From NCBI GenBank assembly GCA_964522215.1, contig CAZFVR010000003.1, positions 1 to 64,000 on the forward strand: a stretch of DNA of 64,000 bases, in the 5' to 3' direction. Both the position numbers and the translations under genes were made by a program. The notes beneath the pieces were generated by a model. The model made no database searches. It saw only the letters and a program-made list of their open reading frames with translations, and was not told the origin of the DNA. This document shows positions 39,914 through 49,591 of the stretch, in pieces; positions within the stretch are counted from its first letter, which is position 1, and every line of letters begins with the position of its first letter. This DNA comes from CAG-390 sp964522215 (lineage in GTDB: Bacteria > Bacillota > Clostridia > Oscillospirales > CAG-272).

Positions 39914-42358
39914 TTATGCTTTACGGAGCTTTGCGTAACTGCCCATAAGCTTTTTGGTCCCGACACGGTCAAACACGACTTCATAAAGGCGATCCGCGCC
40001 CATCTGCTTGACAGATATGACATCACCCTCTCCAAAGACCGGATGGATCACTCTGTCGCCCTCATCAAGGAGTTCTCCGGCGCTTCTCTTGGGGACAGCT
40101 GTCTTGTTTACAGTGAGCTTATCCTGTGAGATGGATGACATCTTGGGGCGCGAGTTAGTTGGCCGCATGGCACTTGAAGAATAAGTAACATTGCCCTCCT
40201 CGTCAAAGGATGCCCTAAACGGTACTTTACCGTCCGGAATATTATCCCGCTCATATTCGCGCTCTTCGTTGATATACTCCGGCGGGATATCATCTATAAA
40301 ACGTGATGGCGAATTAAATTGCGTACGACCGTACATGGTGCGCATTTTTGCACGCAGGATAAACAACTCGTTTTTGGCTCTTGTTATCGCCACATACGCC
40401 AGTCTGCGCTCCTCCTCAAGCTCCGCGGGTTCCGCAAGTGCCTGCAAGGATGGGAATATTCCCTCCTCCATACCCGGCAAAAGAACCACCGGGAACTCAA
40501 GACCCTTGGCGGAGTGTATAGTCATCAAGACAACGGCATCGGCGCTCTCGTCAAAGCGGTCAACATCCGCCACCAGCGCATTTTCCTCCAAAAATCCGGT
40601 AAGTGTCGGCTCATCCGTTGACTTCATATACTCCATGATACCGGATATAAATTCGTTTACGTTGTCAACGCGTTCGGCTTCCTCCTTGCCCGCGGACTCA
40701 AGCATATGCATGTAGCCTGTTTTATCAAGCACCTGCCGTACAAAGGCATCAAGCGGACACCCCATTGCCAATATCTCGGTCAGCTCGTTTATAGTTGCGG
40801 CAAACTGTTCAAGTATCGGAGCAACACGCAAAAGCGATGTATAGGAGGATGCTCGAGACATTACATCAAACAAGGATATTCCCTGCTCTGCGGCAATATC
40901 CGACAATGCCTCGATGGTTTTTGCACCTATCTTTCGCTTTGGCTCGTTAATGATACGGAGCAATCTTTCGCGGTCGGAATGATTATTTATCAGTTGCAGA
41001 TAAGCCACGGTATCGCGTATCTCCTTACGGTCGGCAAAACGCACACCTCCGTATATCCTATACGGTATTCCGCTTTTTGCAAATGTACGTTCAATACTGC
41101 CGGCCTGTGCGTTTACACGAAAAAGGACGGCAAAATCACGGTATGTATACTTATCAGTGGCAATATGCTTTAGTATGATATCCGCTATCGTGCGGGACTC
41201 TGCTATTTGGTCATCCGTTGTGCGGTATGAAATAAGCGCACCGGGATCATTTGAGGTCCAAAGTGTCTTTTTATGTCTCGAATCATTTTTACTGATGACC
41301 GCGTTTGCGGCATTTAGTATATTTGAGGAGGAACGGTAATTTTGCTCAAGCTTTATGACCTTGGCATCGGCATATGTCCTATCAAATGAAAGAATATTCT
41401 CGATGGTAGCACCGCGGAAGCGATAGATGCTTTGATCGTCATCACCAACGACCATTATATTACGCCACTCGGATGCAAACAACGAGCAAAGTTCAAACTG
41501 TGCCAGGTTTGTATCCTGGTACTCGTCAACGCAAACGTATTTAAATTTATGCGCATAATACTGCCGCACATCATTATTTTCGCGGAGCAGTATCACCGTT
41601 TGCATTATAATGTCATCAAAATCCATTGCATTTGACTTTTTAAGCATGGATTGATAAACAGAATACACCTTTGCAAATTCGCGCTCACGATACCCGCCCG
41701 CCTCTGCTGCAAATGCCTCGGCAGTGATGAGCTTTTCCTTAGCGCGGCTGATCGCAGCCGCAACTGTTTTTATCGGGAATTGCTTATCATCAACATTTGC
41801 TGTCTTCATGGCAGATACGAGCGCCTTTTTTTGATCGTCTGTATCATATATCGTGACATTTGATGTGTACCCGAGCCTATCCGCGTACTTTCGTATAATA
41901 CGCATGCAGATAGAATGGAAAGTCCCCGCCCAGATATCGGATGCAATATCCGTATCGTTGAACATGGCAGATATACGCGCCTTTATCTCATTTGCGGCCT
42001 TATTTGTAAAGGTTATAGCCAAAACGCTCCAAGGGACCGATGGCTCGCAGGCAAACTCATCAAGTATCGGCTCTATATCCTCCGGCGAGAGCTCGGCGGC
42101 TGATTCAAGATCCGAAACATAGGCCGTCGAGAGATCGCCCGGCAGTTTATCCGAATAATACGCATTGCCGTATCTGATTATCTGCGCTATTCGGCGAACG
42201 AGAACGGTGGTCTTACCGCTCCCTGCCCCCGCTATGACCAGCAAAGGACCGTTTACAGTAAAGACAGCATCTCGCTGTTGCGGGTTAAGCCCCGACAACA
42301 CTTTATCAAAAAGTTTTCTTTTGGCCGCAAGATAGCGGTCCCCAAGTTCGTAATTCAT
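39914..42358 (-). CDS. pcrA: ATP-dependent DNA helicase PcrA/UvrD
   Basis: An 814-residue superfamily 1A helicase (3'-5') used in excision repair and replication-fork maintenance. Motif I is 'IAGAGSGKTTVLVRR', Ia 'AITFTNKAANEIK', II 'VDEYQDTN', III 'VVGDDDQSIYRFRGA', IV 'LEQNYRSSSNIL', V 'MTIHSAKGLEFPVVLLPGMEEG', and VI 'EERRLAYVAITRAK'. The C-terminal 60 residues ('LDEGDRVIHPVFGEGDVISV') are the Tudor-like RNA-polymerase-binding domain of PcrA. An insertion of about 35 residues lies between motifs I and Ia ('SDKLPGDLSTAYVSDLESA'). The ATG at 42358 has only a distant AAGGA. Confidence 0.95.
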   Translation of the reverse strand: MNYELGDRYLAAKRKLFDKVLSGLNPQQRDAVFTVNGPLLVIAGAGSGKTTVLVRRIAQIIRYGNAYYSDKLPGDLSTAYVSDLESAAELSPEDIEPILDEFACEPSVPWSVLAITFTNKAANEIKARISAMFNDTDIASDIWAGTFHSICMRIIRKYADRLGYTSNVTIYDTDDQKKALVSAMKTANVDDKQFPIKTVAAAISRAKEKLITAEAFAAEAGGYREREFAKVYSVYQSMLKKSNAMDFDDIIMQTVILLRENNDVRQYYAHKFKYVCVDEYQDTNLAQFELCSLFASEWRNIMVVGDDDQSIYRFRGATIENILSFDRTYADAKVIKLEQNYRSSSNILNAANAVISKNDSRHKKTLWTSNDPGALISYRTTDDQIAESRTIADIILKHIATDKYTYRDFAVLFRVNAQAGSIERTFAKSGIPYRIYGGVRFADRKEIRDTVAYLQLINNHSDRERLLRIINEPKRKIGAKTIEALSDIAAEQGISLFDVMSRASSYTSLLRVAPILEQFAATINELTEILAMGCPLDAFVRQVLDKTGYMHMLESAGKEEAERVDNVNEFISGIMEYMKSTDEPTLTGFLEENALVADVDRFDESADAVVLMTIHSAKGLEFPVVLLPGMEEGIFPSLQALAEPAELEEERRLAYVAITRAKNELFILRAKMRTMYGRTQFNSPSRFIDDIPPEYINEEREYERDNIPDGKVPFRASFDEEGNVTYSSSAMRPTNSRPKMSSISQDKLTVNKTAVPKRSAGELLDEGDRVIHPVFGEGDVISVKQMGADRLYEVVFDRVGTKKLMGSYAKLRKA

Positions 42359-42428
42359 GGAGTTTAGTTAACTTTATCCTTGTTTTTTATTTTGCCCCGA
42401 GGAATAAACAAGACACAGCGTTTAATTT

Positions 42429-43850
42429 TTATTTCAGCATATATCTGCTTTCGATCTCGGCATCTATCTCGGAATTTGTTTTAAGTAGGATCAAGAAATT
42501 AACAAAGCAAAGGGCGGAGCTTATTATCCACCACACGCTCGACAGCGTTCGCATGGTCCCGGAGATAACGCCCATGCTCTCGTATATTGAAGAGTTGAGG
42601 GTGATTATGACGTCGCCTATGCAAAAGCTGATAGCACAAACCGCAGCCATTATCACCACGGCGTTTATAAAGCGATAAAGATAGCGGCGTATCTCCAAAA
42701 GTTTAGCTTCAACAAACGCACGGTCGGTATTTTCGGCAATAAAGCCAGCGTGATCACGAACTATCTGCCGCAGCGCATCTGCCGCAAAGCAGGTAACGGC
42801 CACAAACAAGACAGCGCTGAGTATCACAAACGTGTAACGCACAAAGAATGCCGAACGCACCTCACTGCTTTGCCACACGAGCGCGTTGAAATACCTGTTG
42901 TTAAAATCATATCCCAGCCAATCGCCAATCCCCGCAGACAGGACATAAGCTATGGATATCGGCAGTGCGATATTGCGGCGACGGTAAAGCTCCCCGCCAA
43001 GCACCGCAAAAAACGCCGCAAAGCAAAGCGCAGCAAGCACATCCGGGATCACGTTGTTATATTCCAGCATAAAATCGATCTCAAAGAAGAAAGCCGCGGC
43101 CAATAATACAAATGCCGTCTTTATCCTGCGTTTAACAAAGCGAATATCCCCCGGCAGTATCTCGCTTTCATATTTGGCGCGAAGTGCCGCGATATACTCG
43201 CCATCACGCTTAAGTCGTATAAAGTATCTTTCGATAACTATCAGCCAGAAAATGCCCATTATAGCAGAAAGCATTATGCCAAGCTCGCGAAAGAGGCCTA
43301 TAAACTCATACCAGTCAAACTTTGTTTCATCAAAGCCGCCCGATGTGAGAGATGCAAACTCCGGCAGTACTGCACAAAGGGGCTTGAAGAATAAAAATAC
43401 ACCTGTCACGGCTTTGGCATAGCCGGTAATGGTCACTCTGCCGCGGTGTGAAGCATACGGTGCCATAGCCCCCGTTCTTGTACCGAGATACAAAAGACCG
43501 TCAAAAAGACCATTCCATGCGGGCACCAAAACTATAAGCTCAACAACGGCAAACGCAAACACCGCCAGCAGTATCATAACAGGTCGCTCGTTTTGATTGG
43601 CAAGCCCGAATATCAAAAACATGGCCACAAGCTTTGCAAGCTCCACTACGCCGGCCACGAAAAAACGCGGACGAGCCGCCTCAATCTGCGGGCAGATATA
43701 AGACAGCGACGTGATGCCGAAAGCGATCAAAAAATAACCTATCAGATCCGGTAGGACGTCCACGATCGCCAGATCCGGATTAAAGATCACAAAGGGCGCA
43801 ATGATAAGCGCCAAAAAGCCCATAGATCCGTTTTTTACTCGATCTGTCAT
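42429..43850 (-). CDS. Multi-pass membrane protein of unknown function
   Basis: A 473-residue protein with about ten to twelve predicted transmembrane segments and charged loops around residues 210-240 ('IERYFIRLKRDGEYIAALRAKYES') and 380-400. I recognise no family motif. 'DLAIVDVLPDLIGYFLIAFGITSLSYI' near the start recurs in simpler form in the downstream membrane protein's N-terminus, so the two may be distantly related. AAGGAG precedes the ATG at 43850. Confidence 0.75.
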   Translation of the reverse strand: MTDRVKNGSMGFLALIIAPFVIFNPDLAIVDVLPDLIGYFLIAFGITSLSYICPQIEAARPRFFVAGVVELAKLVAMFLIFGLANQNERPVMILLAVFAFAVVELIVLVPAWNGLFDGLLYLGTRTGAMAPYASHRGRVTITGYAKAVTGVFLFFKPLCAVLPEFASLTSGGFDETKFDWYEFIGLFRELGIMLSAIMGIFWLIVIERYFIRLKRDGEYIAALRAKYESEILPGDIRFVKRRIKTAFVLLAAAFFFEIDFMLEYNNVIPDVLAALCFAAFFAVLGGELYRRRNIALPISIAYVLSAGIGDWLGYDFNNRYFNALVWQSSEVRSAFFVRYTFVILSAVLFVAVTCFAADALRQIVRDHAGFIAENTDRAFVEAKLLEIRRYLYRFINAVVIMAAVCAISFCIGDVIITLNSSIYESMGVISGTMRTLSSVWWIISSALCFVNFLILLKTNSEIDAEIESRYMLK

Positions 43851-43938
43851 TTTTATGCTCCTTGATCCTCAAAAAATTATATCATTTCGTCTACACATTC
43901 GGGTAAACGGTCGGCTCCACCGCGGGCACCCGGCAGCT

Positions 43939-44616
43939 TCACTTGCGTTTTTTGCGTTTGCCGCCCGCGCGAGCCGCCTCGCGCTTTCTTTGGCGTTCCT
44001 CTATCTCGGCGCGTGTAGTCTCGATGGCACGCGCTTCGCGCCTATCCAGCTCGGCAAAGAATTTATCAATAAACGCTATTCCCGTCTTGCGGCGGGTCAC
44101 TGTATCCGGCTCGCCTGCAGGTGCGATATAACGATAACTGCCGTAGATGGCCACAGCAGTGATCACCATAAGCACGTAGAACATCAGCCAATAAAACCCG
44201 GGCGGTATCAGTTGGGTTATACCGAGAACATACGTCACAAACCAGAGAACAGAAATAAACACAGCTGTAAGAGCCGTGGAGCGTTGGCGTTCTATCCCTA
44301 CCGAGGCATCGGCAAGGTTAAGCTCCCAGTTTATTATGAGATGAAAGACGAGGACGACGCCAAACCACACCCAGCTCTCTATAGTTTGGACCACACCCGG
44401 CAGGTCTGCATATTTTATTATGCCCTCAAAGACGCCGGTCAGAGCAAACAGTGCCGACAATAGACCGACATAAAAGAACCCGCGAAAGTAATCGCAAAGC
44501 TTTTTGCAGCCAACCATCATTACGATACAGCCAAGTATTCGTATAGCCCAGCCGTACATTGTAAGTGTCATGGGGAAAGCTATAAGATAGCCTATAAAAA
44601 GCACTCCAAATCCCAT
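43939..44616 (-). CDS. Membrane protein with basic C-terminal tail, unknown function
   Basis: A 225-residue protein with about six transmembrane segments followed by a cytoplasmic helical tail rich in Arg, Lys and Glu, ending 'GGKRKKRK'. I do not recognise the family. It follows secA by 22 bases and precedes another membrane protein by 88 bases on the same strand. The basic tail would allow binding to nucleic acid or acidic lipid; this is only a possibility. Confidence 0.75.
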   Translation of the reverse strand: MGFGVLFIGYLIAFPMTLTMYGWAIRILGCIVMMVGCKKLCDYFRGFFYVGLLSALFALTGVFEGIIKYADLPGVVQTIESWVWFGVVLVFHLIINWELNLADASVGIERQRSTALTAVFISVLWFVTYVLGITQLIPPGFYWLMFYVLMVITAVAIYGSYRYIAPAGEPDTVTRRKTGIAFIDKFFAELDRREARAIETTRAEIEERQRKREAARAGGKRKKRK

Positions 44617-44638
44617 CAGATGTCACCGCCGGTCATTG

Positions 44639-47416
44639 TCAGTTACTGCCGCCATTGTCGTCAAGGCTTTTTGCGCCACAGCACTTTTTGTATTTTTTGC
44701 CGCTGCCGCAGGGACAGGGCGCGTTGCGATCTATCCGCTCGGCGGGGTGGGTCGGCAGGGGGGATGAGCCTTTGTCTTTTTCCGCACTGCGACCAAGGCG
44801 CATGTTTTTTATCATCTCCGGGGTGATAACTATGACCTCCGGTATGCGCTCGGTCAGCATCTCGCGTGCAGTCTTATCGCGTATCTCGGTTATAAGATCA
44901 CCAAACATATTCGAGCCGAGCAGCTTGTACTCAGTAAGCGGATCCTTGTGTGCGTAGGATTGCAGGCGCACGTTTTGCTTTAGATTTTCCATATCATCGA
45001 TGTGATCGAGCCACATCTCGTCCATGTTATGAAGCAGTGTCGTCCGCTCAAAGCGGTGGAAGCGCTCGTATCCCGCATCCGCCTCACGCTTTCTGTAAAG
45101 CTCGTCGGCATTTTTGCAGAGCAGATCTGTAATATCATCGGGTCTTACTCTCGCCAGTGCCTCATCGGTGAACACAAGATCATCGTCATGGCAGACCCAG
45201 CCGAGATATTTGCGGCGCAGGCCGTCAATATCCCACTCACTGCGGTCAGCGGATGCGGTGGCATCCGCTACCGACTCGGCTATGGTGGAGGAGATCATCT
45301 CCTTTATCTTTGCCGAAAGATCGCCCTCATGGAGTATCTCATCTCTTTGCTGATATATCGATTTACGCTGTTCGTTTAGGATATCGTCATATTCAAGCAC
45401 GCTCTTACGGATCTTAAAGTTGCGGCTCTCTATCCTTTTTTGGGCGCTCTCGATCACGCTTGAGAAGAGCTTTATATTTTGCGACATATCACCGCTCTCA
45501 TCGGTAAGGTTTGTTGCAAATGAAGAAAGCTTTTGCAGGCGCGCGGGATCCGCGAAAAGGCGCATAAGATCATCCTGAAGCGAGATAAAGAAGGTAGACT
45601 CTCCCGGGTCGCCTTGACGTCCCGAACGACCGCGCAGCTGGTTATCTATACGGCGGCTCTCATGCCGCTCGGAGCCGATGATATAAAGACCGCCGGATGC
45701 CACCACCCTCTCGCGGTTGGGCTTTATCTCCTCTTTATACTTTTCGTAGTACATTCTGAATGTATTACGTGCATTTTTGATATCCGGATCGCTCGTGGGG
45801 GCAGTACCTGTGGAGAGTGCGATAAGCTCCGGGCGAAGCCCCATGCGGGTCATCTCCTGCTTTGCCATATGCTCCGGGTTGCCGCCAAGCATGATATCGG
45901 TACCGCGGCCCGCCATGTTCGTGGCGATAGTCACGGCACCCGCACGACCGGCTTCGGCTATGATATCAGCCTCACGCTCATGATTTTTTGCATTAAGCAC
46001 ATTATGCTTGATGCCACGTGCTTTAAGCATTTTTGAGAGCATTTCGGATTTTTCAACCGATGCCGTACCGACAAGCACCGGCTGCTCGCGCTCGCGGCAT
46101 TCCTCCACCAGTTCGATCACCGCGCGGAACTTAGCCGCCTCATCGGTAAAGATACGGTCGGGGTGATCGTTGCGGATCATCGGCTTGTTGGTGGGGACTT
46201 CAACAACGTCAAGCCCGTATATTTCTCTGAATTCTTCCTCCTCGGTCATGGCGGTTCCCGTCATGCCAGAAAGCTTATGGTACATACGGAAATAGTTTTG
46301 AATGGTCACTGTAGCAGTTACCTTCATCTCCGACTGCACGTTCACTCGTTCCTTGGCCTCAAGTGCCTGATGCAGACCGTCCTGATAACGTCTGCCGGGC
46401 ATGAGACGGCCGGTAAAGGAGTCAACAATAATTATTTCGCCGTCCTTGACAACATAGTCGATATCCCTCTTTTTTACACCGTACGCGTGGATAGACTGGT
46501 TTACATTATGGGCTATGCTGGCGTTTTCCGGGTCATTGAGGTTCTCAATGCCGAAAAATTCCTCGATCTTTTTAACTCCTCGCGGTGTCAGTACCGCGTT
46601 TGAGTGCTTCTCGTCAACGATGTAATCAAAATTTTCGTCATCTGTCTCAAGCTTTGTATCTATTTCCTTGATGACCTTTTTTGAGAGCTTTCTCACCGCC
46701 GCATCGCATCGCTCATATATATCAGTTGATTTTCCGCTCATACCCGAGATGATGAGAGGCGTGCGAGCCTCATCGATAAGGATGGAGTCTACCTCATCGA
46801 TGATAGCAAAATTGTGTCCGCGCTGCATCTGCCTATCAAGGCTCGTTTGCAGATTATCGCGCAGATAGTCAAAACCAAACTCGTTGTTCGTTCCGTAGGT
46901 GATATCTGCAGCATAGTTGCGGCGCTTTTCATCGGCTGACATATCCTTGGTGATAACACCTGTGCGGAGACCGAGATACTCATATATCCTGCCCATCTCT
47001 CCCGCATCGCGCACGGCCAGGTAATCGTTTACCGTAACGATGTGCACACCGCGACCGGTGAGCGCGTTAAGATACGCCGGCATGGTGGCAACAAGAGTCT
47101 TACCCTCGCCCGTCTTCATTTCGGCTATTCTGCCCTGATGCAGCAATATACCGCCTATGACCTGGACGCGGAAAGGACGTTTGCCAAGCACTCTGTCTGC
47201 AGCCTCACGCACTGCGGCAAAGGCCTCCGGCAAAAGCCCCTCAAGTGATTCTCCCGCATCAAGTCGAGCGCGAAAAGCGGGTGTTACCGAGCGAAGTTCC
47301 TCCTCGCTCATGGCACGGTATTTATCCGAGAGAGCATCAACGGCATCCGCCGCGCTCTTGATCTTTTTCAGCTGTCTTTTGCTGTAGTCACCAAACAAAA
47401 GTGTTTCTATCTTCAT
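44639..47416 (-). CDS. secA: Protein translocase motor SecA
   Basis: A 925-residue ATPase driving protein export through SecYEG. Walker A 'MKTGEGKTLVATMPAYL', DEAD-type 'AIIDEVDSILIDEARTPLI', the second nucleotide-binding fold with 'TNMAGRGTDIMLGGNPEHMA', and 'QLRGRSGRQGDPGES' are present. The C-terminus has the zinc/SecB-type motif 'NAPCPCGSGKKYKKCCG'. The ATG at 47416 ('MKIETLLFGD') is chosen from the family start; the frame is open for 13 more codons, one of which is an ATG at 47434. Divergent from mnmA. Confidence 0.96.
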   Translation of the reverse strand: MKIETLLFGDYSKRQLKKIKSAADAVDALSDKYRAMSEEELRSVTPAFRARLDAGESLEGLLPEAFAAVREAADRVLGKRPFRVQVIGGILLHQGRIAEMKTGEGKTLVATMPAYLNALTGRGVHIVTVNDYLAVRDAGEMGRIYEYLGLRTGVITKDMSADEKRRNYAADITYGTNNEFGFDYLRDNLQTSLDRQMQRGHNFAIIDEVDSILIDEARTPLIISGMSGKSTDIYERCDAAVRKLSKKVIKEIDTKLETDDENFDYIVDEKHSNAVLTPRGVKKIEEFFGIENLNDPENASIAHNVNQSIHAYGVKKRDIDYVVKDGEIIIVDSFTGRLMPGRRYQDGLHQALEAKERVNVQSEMKVTATVTIQNYFRMYHKLSGMTGTAMTEEEEFREIYGLDVVEVPTNKPMIRNDHPDRIFTDEAAKFRAVIELVEECREREQPVLVGTASVEKSEMLSKMLKARGIKHNVLNAKNHEREADIIAEAGRAGAVTIATNMAGRGTDIMLGGNPEHMAKQEMTRMGLRPELIALSTGTAPTSDPDIKNARNTFRMYYEKYKEEIKPNRERVVASGGLYIIGSERHESRRIDNQLRGRSGRQGDPGESTFFISLQDDLMRLFADPARLQKLSSFATNLTDESGDMSQNIKLFSSVIESAQKRIESRNFKIRKSVLEYDDILNEQRKSIYQQRDEILHEGDLSAKIKEMISSTIAESVADATASADRSEWDIDGLRRKYLGWVCHDDDLVFTDEALARVRPDDITDLLCKNADELYRKREADAGYERFHRFERTTLLHNMDEMWLDHIDDMENLKQNVRLQSYAHKDPLTEYKLLGSNMFGDLITEIRDKTAREMLTERIPEVIVITPEMIKNMRLGRSAEKDKGSSPLPTHPAERIDRNAPCPCGSGKKYKKCCGAKSLDDNGGSN

Positions 47417-47571
47417 TGAAAGTTGATTCCCCATTCCGCCGCCGAGAGACGGCAAAAATATTGTTTTAATTACGTCAGAGTAACGGTTATTATAATCTAT
47501 TCTATTATACTATATTCTAAAGATAAAAACCATACTAAAATGTAAATTTTACTCGCAAAGGCCGCTGATAC

Positions 47572-47600
47572 TTGAAAAAAAGACGTTTGTGCGGTATAAT
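47572..47600 (+). promoter_or_regulatory. Promoter of mnmA
   Basis: TTGAAA (47572-47577) and TATAAT (47595-47600) with a 17-base spacer, 77 bases ahead of the start. On the minus strand, toward secA, two TATAAT sequences occur at about 47490-47520 without good -35 partners. Confidence 0.75.
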
Positions 47601-47676
47601 AGGCTGTAAAATATATAACTATAAAACCCACGGAGCGCGACCACACGCGACTTTCCGGGGCATGGGACAGAATATC

Positions 47677-48750
47677 ATGAAAACAGTATTGCTCGGCATG
47701 AGCGGCGGGGTGGATAGCACAGTTTCCGCCATGCTGCTTGTACGTGCCGGCTACAGCGTTACCGGCATCACTTTTATTATGACAGATCAAATGCTACCCT
47801 CCTGCGGCAGCGCATCGGCCGCCGCTGCGGCCGCAAAGGTCTCCGCAGAGATAGGCATTCCACACATAACGCTTGATATACGCGACAGATTCAAGCAGCG
47901 GGTAATAGATAATTTTACAAGTGTGTACCTTGGCGGCGGAACACCAAACCCCTGTGTTGAATGTAACCGCCACATAAAATTCCCGGAGATGCTTGCCTAC
48001 GCCGACTCGCACGGCATTGATATGATCGCCACAGGTCACTATGCATCGATCAGCCATGATTCAAACGGGTATCATCTTATCACCCCCACCGATACAGCAA
48101 AGGATCAAACGTATTTTCTTTACACGCTTGATCAAGCGACCCTCTCGCGGCTCATCTTCCCTCTTGCGGGTCTTAAGAAAAGTGAGGTGCGCGGGCTCGC
48201 CGCCTCGGATCACTCCTCCGCCGCCGAAAAAAAGGACAGTCAAGATATATGCTTTATACCGGACGGCGACTACAAAGCCTTTGCAGCGCGCGAGGTTGGC
48301 ACGCTTCCGCCTCCCGGCGACTTTGTAGATACAGACGGTCGCGTGCTCGGCAGGCACACCGGCATACAAAACTATACGCCCGGACAGCGGCGCGGACTGG
48401 GGATATCTGCAGACCGTCCGCTTTACGTGTGCAGCATAGATGCGGTCGCTAACCGCGTTATACTGTCCGGTGAGGATATGCTTTATCGCTCGTCGATAAT
48501 GATAAAACAAGCAACCTTTATTTCAGGCAAGTTACCAACCGAGCCGTTCTGTGCACAGGTCAGCACCCGCTACACAAAACGCCGCTCGCAGGCCACCGTC
48601 AGACCGATAGACATTGCGGCAGGGATATACAAAATAGACTTTACGCTCCCCGAGCGCGCGCCCGCCCCAGGACAATCTGCCGTCTTTTACAACGACGGAG
48701 AGCTTTTGGGCGGCGGTATTATCATCCGAGATGATGAGATCACGGGCTGA
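47677..48750 (+). CDS. mnmA: tRNA-specific 2-thiouridylase
   Basis: A 357-residue enzyme that thiolates U34 of Lys, Glu and Gln tRNAs. The N-terminal PP-loop is 'LLGMSGGVDSTVSAMLL'. The two catalytic cysteines are in 'NPCVECNRHIKF' and 'DSQDICFIPDGDY'. 'ATGHYASIS' and 'DQTYFLYTL' are also conserved, and the C-terminal barrel contains 'YTPGQRRGLGI'. The ATG at 47677 is the family start; 35 upstream codons are open without similarity. The ribosome site is weak. It has its own promoter and terminator. Confidence 0.95.
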   Translation: MKTVLLGMSGGVDSTVSAMLLVRAGYSVTGITFIMTDQMLPSCGSASAAAAAAKVSAEIGIPHITLDIRDRFKQRVIDNFTSVYLGGGTPNPCVECNRHIKFPEMLAYADSHGIDMIATGHYASISHDSNGYHLITPTDTAKDQTYFLYTLDQATLSRLIFPLAGLKKSEVRGLAASDHSSAAEKKDSQDICFIPDGDYKAFAAREVGTLPPPGDFVDTDGRVLGRHTGIQNYTPGQRRGLGISADRPLYVCSIDAVANRVILSGEDMLYRSSIMIKQATFISGKLPTEPFCAQVSTRYTKRRSQATVRPIDIAAGIYKIDFTLPERAPAPGQSAVFYNDGELLGGGIIIRDDEITG

Positions 48751-48777
48751 TTACAAATAAAAAATATAATAAAAACT

Positions 48778-48815
48778 CGATCCGGATGTCGCGCGCGGCA
48801 TCCGGATCGATAATT
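48778..48815. terminator. Bidirectional terminator between mnmA and a lipoprotein gene
   Basis: Perfect 11-bp arms (CGATCCGGATG 48778-48788 and complement 48799-48809) with a ten-base loop. The plus strand continues ATAATTTTATT, and the minus strand also continues with a T-rich run. Confidence 0.8.
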
Positions 48816-48844
48816 TTATTATGTTGGATATTTGTCTTTATAGC

Positions 48845-49339
48845 TTACGATACGGGAACGACCTGCTCTTCGGTCACGAGCTTATAAACGACCTTATCAC
48901 CGTTTGCAACGGTAAGTGTCAGGGATGTGGCATCCTCCGGCTTTGTGCCGTTGAGAGTCCAATCAAAGTGGGTGTTCTTAAAGGTCTTTGTTTCCTCGTT
49001 GCTGGATACGTTCTCGCTCTTTTGAGCCAGAGTTTCGCCCTCAAAGGTGATGGAGTCAACAGAACCATCGGCAAGAGCCTTATATGTAGCCTCACGAGCG
49101 GTTATGAGAGCAATGAGGGTATCATTGACTGTGCTTCCCGCGTTCACCTGAAGCTCGGTCGCCTTAAGGAAGAGCGCCTCGGCTCCATCACTGTCGGTGT
49201 AATACACCTCAACGGATACGGTGATCTTATCACCATCATTGCCGGGCTGATCACCATTGTCGCAGGAGATGCAGACCGCCGAGAGGGCGAGGAGCATGAG
49301 AGATGCGAGTAAAAGAGAAATAATTTTTTTAGCTTTCAT
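48845..49339 (-). CDS. Putative lipoprotein, DUF4430-like
   Basis: A 164-residue exported protein. The signal 'MKAKKIISLLLASLMLLALS' ends with Cys-Ile-Ser-Cys, a plausible lipobox. The mature part is beta-rich: 'ITVSVEVYYTDSDGAEA', 'LQVNAGSTVNDTLIAL', 'FDWTLNGTKPEDATSLTLTV' and 'NGDKVVYKLV'. This fits the beta-grasp DUF4430 or transcobalamin-like folds found on Firmicutes surfaces. The function is not known. The start at 49339 is preferred to an ATG five codons upstream that sits on top of the AAAGG element. It has a perfect promoter and is monocistronic. Confidence 0.75.
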   Translation of the reverse strand: MKAKKIISLLLASLMLLALSAVCISCDNGDQPGNDGDKITVSVEVYYTDSDGAEALFLKATELQVNAGSTVNDTLIALITAREATYKALADGSVDSITFEGETLAQKSENVSSNEETKTFKNTHFDWTLNGTKPEDATSLTLTVANGDKVVYKLVTEEQVVPVS

Positions 49340-49395
49340 TTTAAAAAATACCATGCCTTTCTTGTCCGCCTTTCAGCGCGGATCAACATGAATAG

Positions 49396-49424
49396 ATTAT
49401 ACAATACAATCGCGGTTTTGTCAA
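49396..49424 (-). promoter_or_regulatory. Consensus promoter of the lipoprotein gene
   Basis: TTGACA (49419-49424) and TATAAT (49396-49401) with a 17-base spacer on the minus strand. The short leader contains a CCGC/GCGG stem. Confidence 0.85.
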
Positions 49425-49490
49425 TAGGATTAGTGCAGATTTTATCGTTTTGCTGAAAAATGATGTATCCTTTGCTTGTATCCTCACCTC

Positions 49491-49535
49491 GTCGACAGCA
49501 CAAGCCGCTAACGCGCTCATGCTGTTGACGTTTTT
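49491..49535 (+). other. Terminator-like hairpin in an intergenic region
   Basis: GTCGACAGCA (49491-49500) pairs with TGCTGTTGAC (49520-49529), one G-T pair included, with a GC-rich loop and five T following on the plus strand. No plus-strand gene precedes it, and on the minus strand, where PBP1A ends 60 bases before, no T tract follows. The rest of 49425-49591 shows nothing further. Confidence 0.4.
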
Positions 49536-49591
49536 GAATGGTATGGGACTAACAATGTCTTTTTGGGGCTACCAAAGCTTGCGCACAGTGT

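Noticed and set aside
48845..48950. Cobalamin-binding function for the lipoprotein
   Set aside because: The transcobalamin-like fold resemblance is by pattern only; no B12 genes are nearby and DUF4430 domains have no fixed ligand.
49340..49591. Cobalamin riboswitch for the DUF4430-like lipoprotein
   Set aside because: The leader between promoter and start is only about 60 bases, far too short, and no B12-box sequence is present.
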